DNA from: Psoroptes ovis
Taxonomy: Eukaryota; Arthropoda; Arachnida; Sarcoptiformes; Psoroptidae
Direction: 5' to 3'
DNA: 64,000 bases
Assembly: GCA_002943765.1 (NCBI GenBank)
Contig: PQWQ01000004.1
Location: 1,798,001 to 1,862,000 of the forward strand
The notes below the pieces were generated by a model, which was given only the letters and a program-made list of their open reading frames with translations, was not told where the DNA came from and did not search any database. Made by a program: the position numbers and the translations under genes. Positions 35,632 to 50,263 of the stretch are shown in pieces. Every line of letters starts with the position of its first letter. Position 1 is the stretch's first letter.

Positions 35632-37883
35632 TCATATTAATAGCCAATGATTTACAATCATATTGCTATCATTATTATTATTATTCGAACAGAAAGACAT
35701 AAGTACTTGATTATTGGTAAGGTTGACGGACAAACACATTCCTGAACCATCATTGTATAATTGTATTGCTTTATTATCACCTTGGCCATGATTATTATTG
35801 ATATTTGTGAATGACCATTTTTGTGTTGAACCCATTTGATGGCACTTATTGATACGTATTTTATGATATTTATTCATTGAATTCATCGTATCAAGACAAC
35901 CTTTCATACCGATTCGTATTTCATTCAATTCTGTTTGTTTCCATAATTGTCGACGATTTGTTTTTTGACATTCACTAAGTAATATACGACTATTTTTATA
36001 TGATAATTCAGATTCCGATTCTAAACATGAATTGGTACCCAATAATTGTAGGTGGAATTTTTTCAATATTTTTGGCTGTTTATGTTTAAATAAGTTTATA
36101 TTATCACTATTGTTTGATTTTCTTTGATTTGATGATAATAATAATACTGATGATTTATTTTTTTCATCAATTTGTTCCAATAGATTAGGATAAATATTGC
36201 GTAAATACCAATCAAATGTTTTACAATTCAATCGTTTGCGTAATTTTATTCGATCATCAATATTCCCAAAAGACATTTTCGATAAATCTGATCGACTTTT
36301 GAGAAAATATTTCTATGAAAAAATTTGAATGAAAATATATTGTAATTTTCTTTGTTTTGAACACAAAAATGAAAAACAAAACCTTATAATCGTCCAGCCA
36401 AACATGTGCTAAACGTAATGAATTATATGCTAATGTATCCTGTCCATCAGGTGAATCGTATGGACGGCGTTTACGAAATATGTGTCCAACTCGTGAACAA
36501 GGTATTATTTCCAATTTACCACCACACATCCAAATCTGTTGATCATGAATACAGGATAAAATTTGAATAATATTAATCATGCGAGTAATCATTCATTTAT
36601 AAACATACTCTTAATGAAAATTCAATATTTTCACCACCCCAAATGTTCATGCCGGAATCATATTGTCCGAGATGATGGAAATACTCTCTATCAATCGCAA
36701 ATAATCCACCAGCCATTGCGGGCGATCTATTTGAAAACAATGAATATTAAATACTTGAATAAGATGTGTTTGATAAATACTTGATTGGACGGATGAAATC
36801 CTCTTTTGTAATCAGGTCATCGTTCGGTACGGAATCCCATTTAAAATGCAATGCCCAATTAAAACCACCACGTACTAATGGCGATGCTTTATAAATAAAT
36901 GTATCTGGATCGATTAAATCAATAATAGGACATGCAACAATTTTTGAATCATTCGATATACGACGTAAAATTGGTTGTAACCATCGCTCATTTACTTCAC
37001 AATGGCTATCAATAAAAAACAATATGCGACCAATGGCAAATTGTACAGCATAATTACGTGCACGTATCAAACCACAACGTTCAGGTGTACGAATATATTT
37101 TACTTTTCGACGAAATAAATCACAAAAAATTATTGATTTATTTGCACGATATTCATCATATTTTGATCGTAGATTATCTAATTGATCGACAAATTTGAAA
37201 TATTATGAATTGAATCAAATAAGAAATAAAATTGTACACTTACTATCACTGTGATCATCGATTAATAATATTTCTGCCAATAAATGCTCAGGTGTACGCG
37301 CCAAAATACTGTTTACGGTCCGGATTAGTGTACGAAATTCTTCATTATAAAAACACATTATCACAGTTGTGTTCATTGTTGATATGTTTTCATCATCATC
37401 ATCATTATCATCATGAATATGGCAATAATTATGTCTTGTATCAGGTAAATATGGACGATAATAACCTAAACGTTCACTAACCAATGAATTGAATGAATAT
37501 AATTTAAAACCATTCAATTTTTTTTCATTATCTTTTTCATCATTTATTAAACCAAGCCATGATTCATTAGTTTCATGTTGTTCAATCGATGGACGACGAT
37601 GATTTGAATTATGATAATCACTGTTTGATTGTTTTATATTTTGATCATTTAATAATTCTTCAACATTGTTGTTTTTATTTGATTCAAAAATTTCATAATA
37701 AATACAATAAAATAATATTACAAAAATTATCAATAATAATAATACTAGTATTTGATATAATTTAAATTTCATAAAATTATTAAAAAATTGATTAACAAAT
37801 ATTAAATATTGTCGATATGATCGTTTATAATACCGTAAAAAACGATTACGTAAAGTAAATTGTAAATTTAATAAAAAATTCAT
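35632..37883 (-). CDS. Polypeptide N-acetylgalactosaminyltransferase (GT27, mucin-type O-glycosylation)
   Basis: Transfers GalNAc from UDP-GalNAc to Ser/Thr of proteins in the Golgi; 662 aa, close to the usual family length. Exons 37883-37244, 37177-36781, 36726-36609, 36535-36383 and 36312-35632 are all in frame; introns are 54-73 bases. It is a type II protein with a membrane anchor at about residues 42-63. The GT-A half has TTVIMCFYNEEFRTLIRTVNS, ILLIDDHSD and GLIRARN, with the metal-binding DSHCE at 270-274. The Gal/GalNAc-T motif follows (SPAMAGGLFAIDREYF, MNIWGGENIEFSLR, IIPCSRVGHIFRKR). A C-terminal ricin-B lectin domain (about 520-662) has CLES, CLDT, CLSV and QxW-like positions (QLWKQ, QKWSF). 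Key residues look intact, so it is probably active. FHNE, usual in the family, is FYNE here. The isoform cannot be named. It is divergently arranged with the MTRES1-like gene. Confidence 0.95.
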
Positions 37884-38259
37884 ATTTTAAACAAAATATT
37901 GTAACATTTTTTTCTCGAATAACTGATTTATATAAATATTAAAATGTTTGTTTTTGCTTTGATTTGAACATATTGTTCGAAATACAATCATATTTTCATG
38001 CATTTTTCCTATTGAATTCTTTGTTCATTCGTGCATTCATATATTTACAGGTATTCTGAAACAATATGAAATTAGAAAATCAAAAAATGAGCTCATAGAA
38101 AAAACTAGTTTTGTCCATTTTTTCATTTTTCGTCAAATACATTAGTATATGAACGGTTTGCTATTTTTCAAAAAAATAAATCATTTTTAGAAACATGTGA
38201 TTTTCAATAACAAAATTTTCAATATAATTTTTCAAATAAAAAATCAGAAATAATTGAAA
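37884..38259. promoter_or_regulatory. Divergent intergenic region, probable bidirectional promoter
   Basis: Only 376 bases separate the ATG of the minus-strand GalNAc-transferase (37883) from the ATG of the plus-strand MTRES1-like gene (38260). Both promoters must lie here unless there are upstream untranslated exons. No TATA or initiator element stands out from the AT background. Confidence 0.5.
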
Positions 38260-39087
38260 ATGCTCCAAATAAAACAACTTTTGAACCGATTTCACATCCG
38301 AAATTGCTCATCATTGTACTCATCATTAAATAATAAATTCAAAAACAACAATCAAAATCAATCATCATCGAATTATGATCATTTATCAATGTGTAATAGA
38401 CAACTGAATACGATCGTATCATTATCAAATTCATCATCATGGATACTTTCGACTAAATTATATGATAATAATAATGAAAAATTTCCAAACATTTTAAATA
38501 TACAGAAACGATTTTATAAAAAGAAAAAAGGTGGCAAACGATCATCATCATCGAAAAAAGATGATGATGATGATGAATCTGATGGCGATAATGATGATGA
38601 TAACGATGATGAAGATGACGATGATGATGAAAAATCTTCAGATGATTTAGATACCCGAATAATGAATACAACTGTTGCTTCATTACGTTTAGACAGTATC
38701 GGTAAAACGTGTTTCAACATATCGAGAGCAAAGTTTGAAGAAAGTTTTTATAATGTAATGTATTACACACATGTTTAAAGTTTTCATGGTTGTTTATTTC
38801 AATTTTTTCTCTAAATTTGATTTCAATTTTGGAATCAGGATTTAATACGAGTAAATGGTGAACGTGTAGCGAAAAAAAGCTATGATGTACGTGAAAATGA
38901 TGAAATCGATTTCATACGTGGTTTCAATATTGATCAACGTGAACGTTTAGACATAAATCGTGTGAATATTCTGAAACTAGATGATAAAGCTGCAAGTAGT
39001 GGCCGATATCGATTACAATATCGTAAAACAAATAAATTAATAATCGATAATTATGAACGTGATCCATATGAAGGGCCATTATCTTAA
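38260..39087 (+). CDS. MTRES1: Mitochondrial transcription rescue factor 1-like (S4-type RNA-binding)
   Basis: Probable mitochondrial RNA-binding protein of the MTRES1 (C6orf203) family, 247 aa. Exons 38260-38754 and 38839-39087 join in phase 0 across an 84-base intron (GTAATG donor, GGAATCAG acceptor). The start is the ATG at 38260 (MLQIKQLLNRFHIRN), which gives a basic, hydroxylated N-terminus of mitochondrial presequence type. A Lys-rich patch (RFYKKKKGGKR) and a long Asp/Glu run follow, as in MTRES1 proteins. The S4-like RNA-binding fold spans the splice: VASLRLDSIGKTCFNISRAK, then FEESFYNDLIRVNGERVAKK and SYDVRENDEIDFIRG. It ends YERDPYEGPLS. MTRES1 supports mitochondrial transcription and ribosome quality control (established knowledge). 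The acidic tract inflates the linker, but the fold region looks complete. Confidence 0.88.
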
Positions 39088-39131
39088 TATCTGGTTCAAT
39101 ATAGAATAATAAATTGAATAATCAAAATCAT

Positions 39132-39137
39132 AATAAA
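39132..39137 (+). promoter_or_regulatory. Candidate polyadenylation signal of the MTRES1-like gene
   Basis: AATAAA 45 bases after the TAA stop, followed by further ATAAATAAAT. Position is right; sequence alone is weak evidence in AT-rich DNA. Confidence 0.5.
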
Positions 39138-42100
39138 ATGATGAATAAATAAATATGTCACGTATAAAAACGTGGCATGCTTATGATATATTCAATAATA
39201 AACATTGATTAACAATTAAACTTAACATCATCATCATTATTAATGATGTTTGATTGAATTAATATTCATTGATTGATATAAATATGATGTTAGTCTCATT
39301 CTAATAAAGTTTCAGCGTTGACGTATACGAATATGATTTTATTTTTATCCGAATATTAATGTTTATCGTTTATTTTTATCGATATATGAATATTTTCATC
39401 GAAAATAAATTATATCATAGTTCAAATTTATCAATATTTAATGTGAAAAATATATTTTTACATATTTCGACAAGAACGTCATTCTCTCAATGCTAAATAT
39501 ATTTATTACAATCAATCAATAAATCAATTGAAAATTTTCAAAAAAAAAAATTTCAATCAATCATTAATTCTTATCATTATAATTAGTGATATTAAAATTT
39601 TTCAGTTCAAATTTCGATTCTCAATTGATTGATTGATTATTCATTAATCTATTTATATTTTCTTCAACCAACAAATGAGTATGTCATCGATTGCTATGTG
39701 AAACAATCGAAAATATTTCAATCTCGTCATACATAGACGAGTATATAGAAATCGTCGAGAGAAAAAAGCCGGCAAATTCTTGCCATTTGCACGTGTAATT
39801 CAATAAAATTTCATACAAATGAGTAAATGAAGAAAATTGCAGAATTCCGAATAAATTTTATGGGAAATAAATTTTCTCATACAAATAAAATTGAATGATA
39901 TCATATGAAATGAAATACTCAAAACTATATTATTTGAATCATAATTCTTGTTCATTTTTCAAATTATGATGATTCTTGATGAATCTAAATGATAATGATG
40001 ATCATCAAGATTGAAATGATTTAATATTTTTCATGAATGAAATAAAAAAAAAAAAATCTCATTACAAACATAATCAAATAGAAAATATATCATTTTTTTA
40101 TTGGTCTTTTTATGATTATTATTATTATTTTTATTTCATTTTTTTATGGAAAATTATTCGGCTTAAAATTGTATTATAATAATCTAATACTGTTCATTTT
40201 GAAACTCATTCAATGCTTGATCATTACATTTTCATGTACATTCACATATACACTTTAATACGCAAGGAATAATACATAATAATGGAAAATAACAATTGAG
40301 AAATATGATACTATCTCAAGTATGAAGAATGAATGGAAAAAAAAATTTCAAATTCTTTCATTCATTTGAGATAGAGATAAATAAATAAATAAATAAAAAT
40401 TCATTGAATATTTAAATAAGAATATTCTGTTTCGGTTTTTTGTTGTACGAATAGAATAGAATCGTAAATGTCAGTCTTGCGTATTTCTTGCGAATTTTCA
40501 TTTCTGTTTTATTTTCATTCATTTCTTTATTTCACATTTTGATCAAACATATGAAAACATACATAGAAAAATTCTACAGCAAAATATTATCATATAATAA
40601 TGATGAAAGCATTTGGATGAATCAAAAGCAAAATTTCTTCAATTCAAAATTATTTTCAATTTTCATGTCAAAGTTTTTGGTATTTTTTTTCTGTTTCTCA
40701 TTACGTAATGACGAATAGAAATGAATGAATGAATGAATTAGAAATGAATCAATAAAAGAATGGAACCAGTAAAAAAATTTCATTCATATTTTCGGTTTCG
40801 GCGAAACTTGTAAAACGCAACGGCAAAGAATTGTTGCAACAAGAATTGTTTAGATGTTCTGCAATCATTCCATTTGAGACATACGGAATAGAAATGAATG
40901 AATGAATGAATGAATCGGATGAATTGGAGAATATTCTCTCGCTGTGTGTGTGTGTGTGTTCAACTGTGTGTCTCGATGAAGGCTTTCATGAAATGATTTC
41001 TTTCTTTTCATTTCTTTGCTTTTGAAATTTCAAAATATTTTTCCATTTGTTTGTTCGTTTGTTTCATCTTTATTTAATCTTTGATTGTTCATCTTAAGTC
41101 ATTGTTGTTGTAATGTTCATCGCTTTATTTTTTTCTGGTTTAGTCGATTAGTTTCTTCCGAGTGTTTCAAATTCTTTCACATTTATTCATTCGTTTCATT
41201 TAATCATACCCAATATAAATACCGAAAAGAAATCGCCAGAAATTCCATCAAAATAATTGAAGTGAATCAAAATGATTTTTATTGATTTTGAAACATTGAA
41301 ACACTGATGAAAAATAATGATGATAAACATCGAAAAATCATTGAAAATCATCAAAAATCATTGAAATTGGAATAAAATTTTTGAGATTAATTTGTGAATT
41401 CATTGTTTGTGCAAATATCACATCAAATCAACACATTATCAATCCAATTTCCTCCTTATTCAGGTAATCAAACAACTTGAAACTTTTGAAAATTTTTGAG
41501 TTTGAATTTTATTTTCATTTTAATCTATTTTTTCATTTTTTTCTCCATTGAAAATTGTAAAACCCGTGATTGTGGCAAAAACCAGTTGTTGCATTCCCAA
41601 AGCTACTCGCACATATTCACACATCAGTATTTATGATCCGAATAAAAATTTCAAATTGGCCGATTATAGAATTGACAAAAAATTATTTCAGAAATAAAAG
41701 TAAGTTTGTCCGATGAAATTATCAGAATTTTTGAAATTTAAATATTTGAGCATTGCGTAATGATAACTGAGAATATATTTCGAAAAATAATTTATTCATT
41801 CATTTATATACGTGTGCATGACTTCATTCATATAACATATTTAACAAGAATTCAAAATGTCAAATTTTTAATTGATTACAATTATTCTCATATCAATACA
41901 TGATTCATTGAATAGCTGAAATGTTTGTAAATATTTTGAATGAAACATTTATAAATTATTTCAAAATGTTTTCATTTCATGTTTGTTTATTTATTCCAAA
42001 TTTCATTCTGATGTCATATATTTTTGTGTATTTATAAATAAATATATTCAAAATAAAATACATTCAAATGTCATTGAATTATTCATTTATTCATCGAATT

Positions 42101-44753
42101 CAATTATCACTATTAATATCTATTTTAATGACGTTTTCCAAACAAAAAAAAACAAGCAAGCGATACGTTAAACATGTAAAATGTTTATATAATGAATAAA
42201 TGAATAATTATGTCAATTTGATTCTTTTCATCGAAATATTCAATAAAATAGATTGATATTATTAGTTTCGTTTTCTATTTCTCAAATGAAAACACTTCTG
42301 AATATATTATTTTTTGTCCAAATTCCAGTTGATCGTTTTTCAATAATTCCAGACTGGAAATACAGTATGTACATTTTTCAAATAATGAATAATAATATTC
42401 AAGAATTGATTTTATTTTCATTTTTCTCAATGAAATAAAATGGAAAGAAAATGAAAAACATTTGAAAAATGAATGAAAGTGATTAACACATTTTATTCAA
42501 TTTTCTTCACTGTCGTTTCATTACATTCATATTCAAAATATTTTTTACATTTTCATTCCAAAACATTTCGGAGAAATGAATGAATGAATGAAAAAAAATG
42601 AATGGAAAAATCTTGTTTTGCCAATTAAAATAAATGATTTTCCTTTTTTTTCGAATATTCTTTGGTTTCAAATATGAAATATTCAAATCAAAATGAACAC
42701 AATTATATTGAGTTGAGTGTATTGCATTATTAAGTGATTGAAAGATTTTTTTTTTTCCTTTGAGATAATTCAAAATAATGATAATGTCAATTTGAACTTT
42801 TAAAATGAAAAAATGAAAAGAAATGATAGACCTAAGATGGGAAAGAACTAAATGAAATAAATCATAAATTTTGAAGAAATGAAGAAATAAAAAAATTGAA
42901 TTCAATTGAATTTCAATGGAAAAAAAGTTTTGATTTTCTTCGTCTTGTCAAAATGAACAAGCGAATTTCAATCAAATTTAAAATCAAATACTTGAAAGTT
43001 GAAAACTTTCATTTCAATTGATCGATTGTGATCGATTCAATATTTTATTTAATTTTATTATTGAAATTTCAATTGAAATTTTTGCGCAAAATCTTCCGCA
43101 AAAACTCATCTCTGAAAAACATCGATACATACAATCAGATAGATAGATAAATAAATAAATAAATAATGATTTCCACCCTTTCTTCAATCTTTGTGATGAC
43201 CACTTTTACTTTTGGAAACGATTGAATCGAAATAAAAAATAATTGAATTTGTTTAAATTGATTTTTTTTAAATGAAAATTCTCTAAAATTTCAAACATTT
43301 TTCGTTGAAATAAAATTTTTATTTTCCATGAATCAATTTGAAAACATTTTTTTTTCGTAAATCAAATCAAATATTTGTAAGCGAAAAAATGCCAACCAAA
43401 AGGTCAAGGAAAACAAAAATTTGAAATACAAATTCTGAAACAAATCAAACATATTATATGGAACATATATGAAATGAAATATTTCATTTGATATGAAAAT
43501 AAATAAAAATTTATTTTTATTTTATTTTCATTTTATCTTTATTTTATCATTTTTTTATTTAAAAAATTTCAAATCAATCACATCACGTACATTTGTGTAA
43601 TAAGAATCGATAAAATTTTTGATTGATTCACTTGGTGAAATTTCGTATCTCATTCATCGCATTATTCCAATCAATATTCCATATCCAATATTTGATATCC
43701 AATTTTTCAATGAAATATTTCAAAAAAAAAATATTTAAAATATGACAAATTTTTGTGCATGTTGAATATACTTTGTGAATGTTATGGGTTGTTTTGGGTT
43801 ACAAATTGATTCCAAAATTGATTTTAAATTAAATTTTTTCTTTCATTCATTTTTATTTTACGAAAATTTTGAAAATTTAAAATGAAAAAAAAATCTTAGA
43901 TCTTGATTAGATTTGATTCGATTCCATTTTAGTTTCAATTTTCAATTTGAAATTCATTCTTATTTTGAATTGAATCTGCATTCGGGTTCTCTCTTTAATT
44001 TGACCATGGAAAAAATGATGATCATGATGATGATGAATCTTTGATATTTTCATTTATTTCAATATCTTTCTGTTCTTTAGCTTTCTTTGGTTCGAAAAAA
44101 CAATGATTCGTTGAAGGTTCTTTGTATTCTAAGGATTTTCCATTTCTTCATCTCTTCACCTCCTCTTCTTCTTTGTCTTCTTGTTATGCATCATCATTGT
44201 TCATATATTCAATTCGTTTATCATTATATTTTACAGCTTGAATTTTTTTATATTTTTCATCACATTTTACACCATAAAATTTTCCATGTCGATACGATTG
44301 CATTTCCGTCCATTAAAATGAAGAAAGAAATCGAAAGAAAAAGTTTGGTGTTAAATAAAAAGAGGAGAAAATATAAGAATTCCATCACTTTGATCATGGT
44401 TTATATCTTTATTTTTTTGCTTTTATTGTATTTATTGCCTATGAAATACAATAGAAAATTCAATACAATTCAATATTTCGATACATTTCATAAGGTTCTT
44501 ACAAATACACTAATACATAAAATCAAGAAATTCAATACCAGTTCAATTTTTAGATGTATTTATCAATATTTATATAGATAGATTAATATATTGATAGATG
44601 GATGGATGGTTAGATTCAAATCTTAGATGCCTTTCTTTTTTCTGAAATAAATTTCATGATATTTCAATATTTTTTTGATAATTCAATGTGTTTTTCCTCT
44701 TTTTTTCTTCTTTGGTTTTCTATGTCTTAAATATCTCAAAGTTCTTGGCCTTT

Positions 44754-44758
<5 letters not shown>

Positions 44759-44784
<26 letters not shown>
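44759..44784. repeat. Poly-T tract
   Basis: Uninterrupted run of about 26 T, followed by GTTTAATTTATTTATT. It could be the tail of a reverse-strand retroposed sequence, but no body is recognisable. Confidence 0.85.
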
Positions 44785-47700
44785 GTTTAATTTATTTATT
44801 TTATTTATTTATCAAATGAAAAAAATTATTTTGAAAACATTATTGATAATGACAAGCACAAGTATTATTATTATTATGGTTATTATGGCCATTATTTCAT
44901 TCGATATTGGCTCGATTTATCAATATTTATTTCTCAAAAAAAATATTGATCAATATTATTAAGCCATTCATTTATTTATTTATTCTTGGTATTTCGGTTG
45001 GTATTTTGGCTGGTTTTGGTTGGTTTCCCTTCTTTTCTTAATGCCCAGCAATCACATACACATATCTAAATAGATTTTCATGTATTTGTGTCTATGGAAA
45101 GCTTGATTGTATTTTTTTTTCTAAGAATCAATGTTAATATTCTTGAATATATGAATATTAAATGAATTTATACAATTATCATAATTTTTTTCTGGCTTAT
45201 CAAATATCAAACCAAATCCTCGAAACCCTGTAATAACCAAAATTAACAACAATATTTGGTTTTTGAGATAGAAAAAAATTTAAATTATATTTGCGAATAT
45301 ATTTCATTCATACGAATCTAATCATCAGTCGAGATGAAATTTTTTTTAATAGAAAGATTACATCTTTATTATCTTTATTGCTACACAAGAGAAAAAATTT
45401 GAATAACAAGAACAATAAAATCTAGTTTTTACATCCGAATCGTTCAAAATGAAATGAGAAACAATGAAAATAATTGTAATAATAAAAAAAAACGAAAAAC
45501 AAATATAAAATTAAAATTGAAATATCACTCATTCAACATTATCTGTATGAAATTTCATTTTAATCAACACTTTTTTATATGTTTATTACTATTCGGAATT
45601 TCATAATTAAATCTTGGAAAGATGAAAAAGATGTTTCATTTTATGGTTATTTCTCTTTTTTTTCTGGAAATGAATGATTCGATTTCAAAAATCTAATGCA
45701 AGTTTTCGATGAAATATGCGGAAATATATTCCATTCGATTGAATATTACAACCATTCATCAATCAAAAAAAAAGAATGATTCATTGAATCATTTTTATTT
45801 TCTATTTTAGATGTTTTCTTTTAAAATTTCAAGAGTCAAAAGACTAGAATGATCCATAATAGAAATTGACTTTTAAAATGTCAACAAAAAATTTCGGCCC
45901 AAATTTTAAATTCATGTAAATTTTATCATTTTCTCGAATAAATGCAAAAAAAAAATTTACATCAAACACATAATGTAATAAGATAAAAGTTATCAATCGT
46001 TTTTTTTTTCAAAAAGAAAATTTTAGGAAATAATTGATTTACATTTAAAATTTGTCATGTATTGTCATGCAAGTGCGTAATGTAAAGAATTTTCAACTTT
46101 CATGTTCGCTTTTTTTGGGTTCAAATGGATTTCTTTTTTGAAGAATATTCTTGAGAATCCGTTTTTTTCCTCTTTGTTTCTCATTGATTTATGAATTTGA
46201 AATGGATAGTCGCTGTTGATGTTGCTGCTGTTGTTTATGGTTCCAAAGAAGATGAATTTTTATCTAAAAATAATATTATTCGGCTGTAAATAATTTTTTT
46301 CTTCGGAATAAAAATAAAAACAATGACAATAATAATGAATTGTGTTGTGAAAAAAAAACATTGCAAACATTATGTGTAATCAAAAATAATTGTCCAATAT
46401 GATACTTGTTTGTACAATATTTGTGGAAATTCTTCAAGTATATTCTCTATTTATATATGAATATTAGACATTTGTCTAGCCGCCAGGTCGAGTGTAAACA
46501 TCTTATCAGATATTTTATTTTATTTTAACCGAAAAAAAAATGAAAAAAATAATTTTCATTGCATTCATTGTACAAAATAATTTAAAGGTCATTGAATTCA
46601 TATCGGAATCGATTCATATAAACATAACCAAAATAAAAGAGATTTCAGATCGATTTCAAATTTTATTCTATAATAATGATAATAATTTATTTGTAATTTT
46701 TAATTCATTTTAAATTGAGTTTTTATCAACGATTCCAGCTATGTTTTCTAATTACTTTCAAGTAATTGCGAATCGATTGATTAGGATGAATGAGAGAATG
46801 AATTGAGTTAAAGAATTTTTCAGATTTTTCCGATATGAATCAAATTTGATAGTAGGTCTTCTATTTGAAATGGGAAAAAAATTTGTAATTTAATGTAATT
46901 TACGTTCCATTTTATCTCTGCATTTTCTTTGCTTATGACATTTATATCATTTTGGTATTTTTGACATTTTACACTTATTACAAATGTAATGAAATCACAT
47001 AATTATATACATTTATTTATTTATTTATTTGTATTAATTGTTTTTGTTTGTTCATTTTCAACTAATGAACATAAATCATTATCTTTTCTTTTGATTTGTT
47101 TTGTTTTGTTTATCTCTGTAATTATCATTATTTTGTCCATTTCAAGACGAGAAAAAAAAATCCACAATTATTTTTTGGTTATATGGTTAAAATTATATAT
47201 GTGTTTGATTGTGTCTGTGTGTGTGTGTGTTGATTTTGTGTGCTTAAGATAAATGAATATCGTAATATCACTTAGTATTTTATAAAATCTAAAAATAGTC
47301 ATTATTTTTAAATAGTTTTTTATTTTTATTTCTATTTCTAATGGTTTAAAAAGATGATTCCAAAAAAAGAATTAACAAAAAAAAATAAAAAATAAAAATA
47401 AAAAAAAATCATTTCATTTTAATGTTGGTCTACTCTGTGTATTTCATCATCATTATCATGATCATCATCATCATAATCATCATTTATTCATTTATATTGG
47501 CCATTTGATTCAAAAAAATGTACTGAATAAAATAATAATAAATAAGAATTTTTCACTTAAAAATTTAATACATGAAATATATGAAATTCTTGTATAAATA
47601 TGCATTTAAATATGCACATATATGCACTAATATAAATGTAAATTTATTCTTTCATTTAAATCTTTTACATACATTAAATCACATCAAATTTATTTTTTAT

Positions 47701-49778
47701 GTTCATAAATTATTATGTATTTTATTATTATGTACTATTACTGCAATATAAAAGTCTATTATTATCATTCATTCATTTAGTATTGAATGAATATGTAAGA
47801 ATTTTCAATGATAATAAAAATGAAAAATATTTCAAAAATATCATCGTTATTATTATTATTATTATTTATCGATCCGATTTATTTTATATGATTACGATTC
47901 GATTGATTTTATTTGATATTATCATTATCATTATTGTGATTATGATTATGATTATTATCGAGACATATATTCATATATAAATGATATCCATATAGATCAG
48001 AGACCAAAGAAAAATCCAAAAATAATCAATATTATCATCATCATTTTTTTCCATTTTTTTTTAGTTTACACTTATAGCAATAATGAGTTTGAAATTCAAT
48101 AGAATTCGTGATATTTATCTTGATATATTTGAAATATATTCAAATTGAGAAAATTTTCTATCTCATTTCGAATAAATTGATGATCAATCAAAATGAAAAA
48201 AGTCTTAAAATAAATGTTCAAATATAATTTACAAAACAAAAAACATTCAAAATGTTTCCATTGAAAATTAATGGAAAATATTAGAGGAAAAAATAAAGAT
48301 TTATTGATATAATGCATTTTCATACAAAAGTTATTTTCTATTACTAATATTATTATAAATGTCTTTTCTTTCCTTCATTTATTTATTAAATATCAGTTGA
48401 AATAAATCTTGTAATATTTCAAAAAAAAATAAATTATTTCATATTTTATATGAAATATTTTCTTTATTCTATTTTTAATACATCAATACGTTATTATTGA
48501 TCAATAGCAAAACCCATACATCAATATTAATTTTTATCGAGATCTTTCTTTTTTGTTTAAAATGTTAGTTTTGTTGAAAAATTATTGTCTTATGTTGAAA
48601 AATTTCTTGTGGAACCAGAAATATCAATAAATAAATGAATGAATGAAAAACATTGTATCTCAATGTTTATAATTTCAATAATAATACAAATATATTATGA
48701 TGTATTACAATGTACTTACATATTTGTAAGCGGAAGCAATGAGAGAAAGTAAGAAAAAAATTGCCCTAAATTCATTTTATTCATTCATTTCATTCATTTT
48801 TTTCGGGCATCTTTTTTGACCAAGCTTGATTGTATTTCGATTCATATATGAATATCGTCATTTATATTCATTTATTTATTAATTTATTTATTTACATATT
48901 TATTCATTTATTTCATTGAATTTTCGCTCCTCTTTTCTCCGAGAAATAATTATCATTATTCATTTATTTATTTCTATGAAACAATTTATCGGAAAGTATG
49001 CGAAATAGAATGAAAAATAGTAATAATAAAAAAAAATTTATCATAAGCAATTATTGCCCGAAAGTAAAATTATTACCTTTTGAGCATATATGACATATGA
49101 AGAATGAAAAAAAAGTTTTATCCACCAATAAATATGTAGAATATATGTGACGTTACACCATCACATATATTTATAATTTATGCATTTATTTATTAATCAT
49201 TTTATATTACAATTCATGTGTCAAGTGTTTGTGTATGTGTGTAGATGTGCATAATTATATATTCACTGAAAAAATGCTTGATGAATATTGATTATGTTTC
49301 CGGTAATTTTTATGAATAATATATTTGTGAATCCATGGCTCTAAGAATGAATAATAGAACGCTATTCACAGTGTTTATTCTAGATTAAACAATCCAAAAA
49401 AAGATAAAGGGAAAAATGATGAAAAAAAAGCTAAAACACACTTTGAAAACATTTCATAATTCACATCAAATAAACATGGAAAACTTGTATTTGAGAAAAA
49501 ATTATATGCACATTCACCGATATGCATTGATGAACGTGTGTATATTCTTAAATATTTATGCAAATATATGAACGTGTATAATAAGCAAGTATGCGTGCAA
49601 ACATCAAACATCACCCTCACCATTATCATCATTATAAGAGACACGAATAAATTTTCAAAATATTCAATTATTTTATTTTATTTTTTATGAATAAATGCAT
49701 ATATTAATGGATATAATAATGAACTCAGAAAAAAAACAAAGAAAATAATACAAAATTTTGCCAGTAAAAATTTCACCA

Positions 49779-49797
49779 AAAAAAAAAAAAAAAAAAA
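49779..49797. repeat. Poly-A tract
   Basis: About 19 consecutive A in non-coding DNA. Confidence 0.85.
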
Positions 49798-50263
49798 CAA
49801 TAAAATAAAAACTTGATAAGTAATCGTCATAATTGTAATTTATAGTTTATGAGTTTTTGAATTAAAAAAATATTCCAAAAAATCCATATCCATCTACATT
49901 GAAAAGCTGCATTCGAAATCCATATTTGTCTGCGAATATTCCTATGAATAAAAATACATTCATATAAATCATAATTAAATTATTGAATCACAGCTAAATA
50001 ATGAAAAATTTTTCTGGTATTTTTGGTGCATTCATTGAGAGAAAAATCAAAGAAATTGAAGCAGAAAGTCTAATAATAATACACACACATACAAAATTGA
50101 ATTATTTTCAATTATAAATTCATTTTGATTTTAATTTTGTTTTGTTTTGTTTTTGAATAATTTTGATTTATTTCAAAAGACACGCAATTCTGTGTGTATT
50201 CGTAAATTTGTAGTCAAAAAATTTTAAATTGATTCAAATTTCTTTCCTTTTCTTTTTTTTTTG

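Larger units (their letters stand above)
39088..50263. other. About 11 kb with no supported gene
   Basis: Very AT-rich sequence with scattered GAAT/TGAA tetranucleotide runs (for example 40.72-40.74 and 40.89-40.92 kb), a GT run near 40.94 kb, poly-T and poly-A tracts and many short frames without domains. The longest frame (44087-44581) starts at TTG, is low in complexity and shows no family resemblance. No tRNA-, rRNA- or transposon-like segment was recognised by eye. Confidence 0.55.

Noticed and set aside
38453..38720. Minus-strand frames opposite the acidic run of the MTRES1-like gene
   Set aside because: Antisense His/Ser-rich shadows of the GAT/GAA codons.
39155..39182. Short hairpin ATGTCACGT ... 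ACGTGGCAT after the MTRES1-like gene
   Set aside because: Only a 9-base stem with one mismatch, beyond the likely poly-A site; no basis for a histone-type or other functional 3' end.
42507..42905. 132-codon minus-strand open frame
   Set aside because: Phe/Ile/His-rich translation of A/T-rich DNA with no motif or neighbouring exon.
44087..44581. 164-codon plus-strand open frame
   Set aside because: It begins with TTG, is dominated by Phe/Ile/Leu/His from T-rich sequence, has no recognisable domain or splice context, and frames of this size arise by chance here.
44985..45060. T/G-rich stretch TTCGGTTGGTATTTTGGCTGG considered as a telomere-like or G-rich element
   Set aside because: No regular repeat unit and not near a chromosome end as far as can be seen.
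46470..46500. TAGACATTTGTCTA dyad and adjacent GC-richer patch, considered as part of a tRNA
   Set aside because: No cloverleaf, T-loop GTTC motif or acceptor stem could be found around it.
47455..47490. Repeated ATCATC/TCATCA runs considered as a direct-repeat array
   Set aside because: Simple trinucleotide slippage without unique spacers, so not CRISPR or a structured array.
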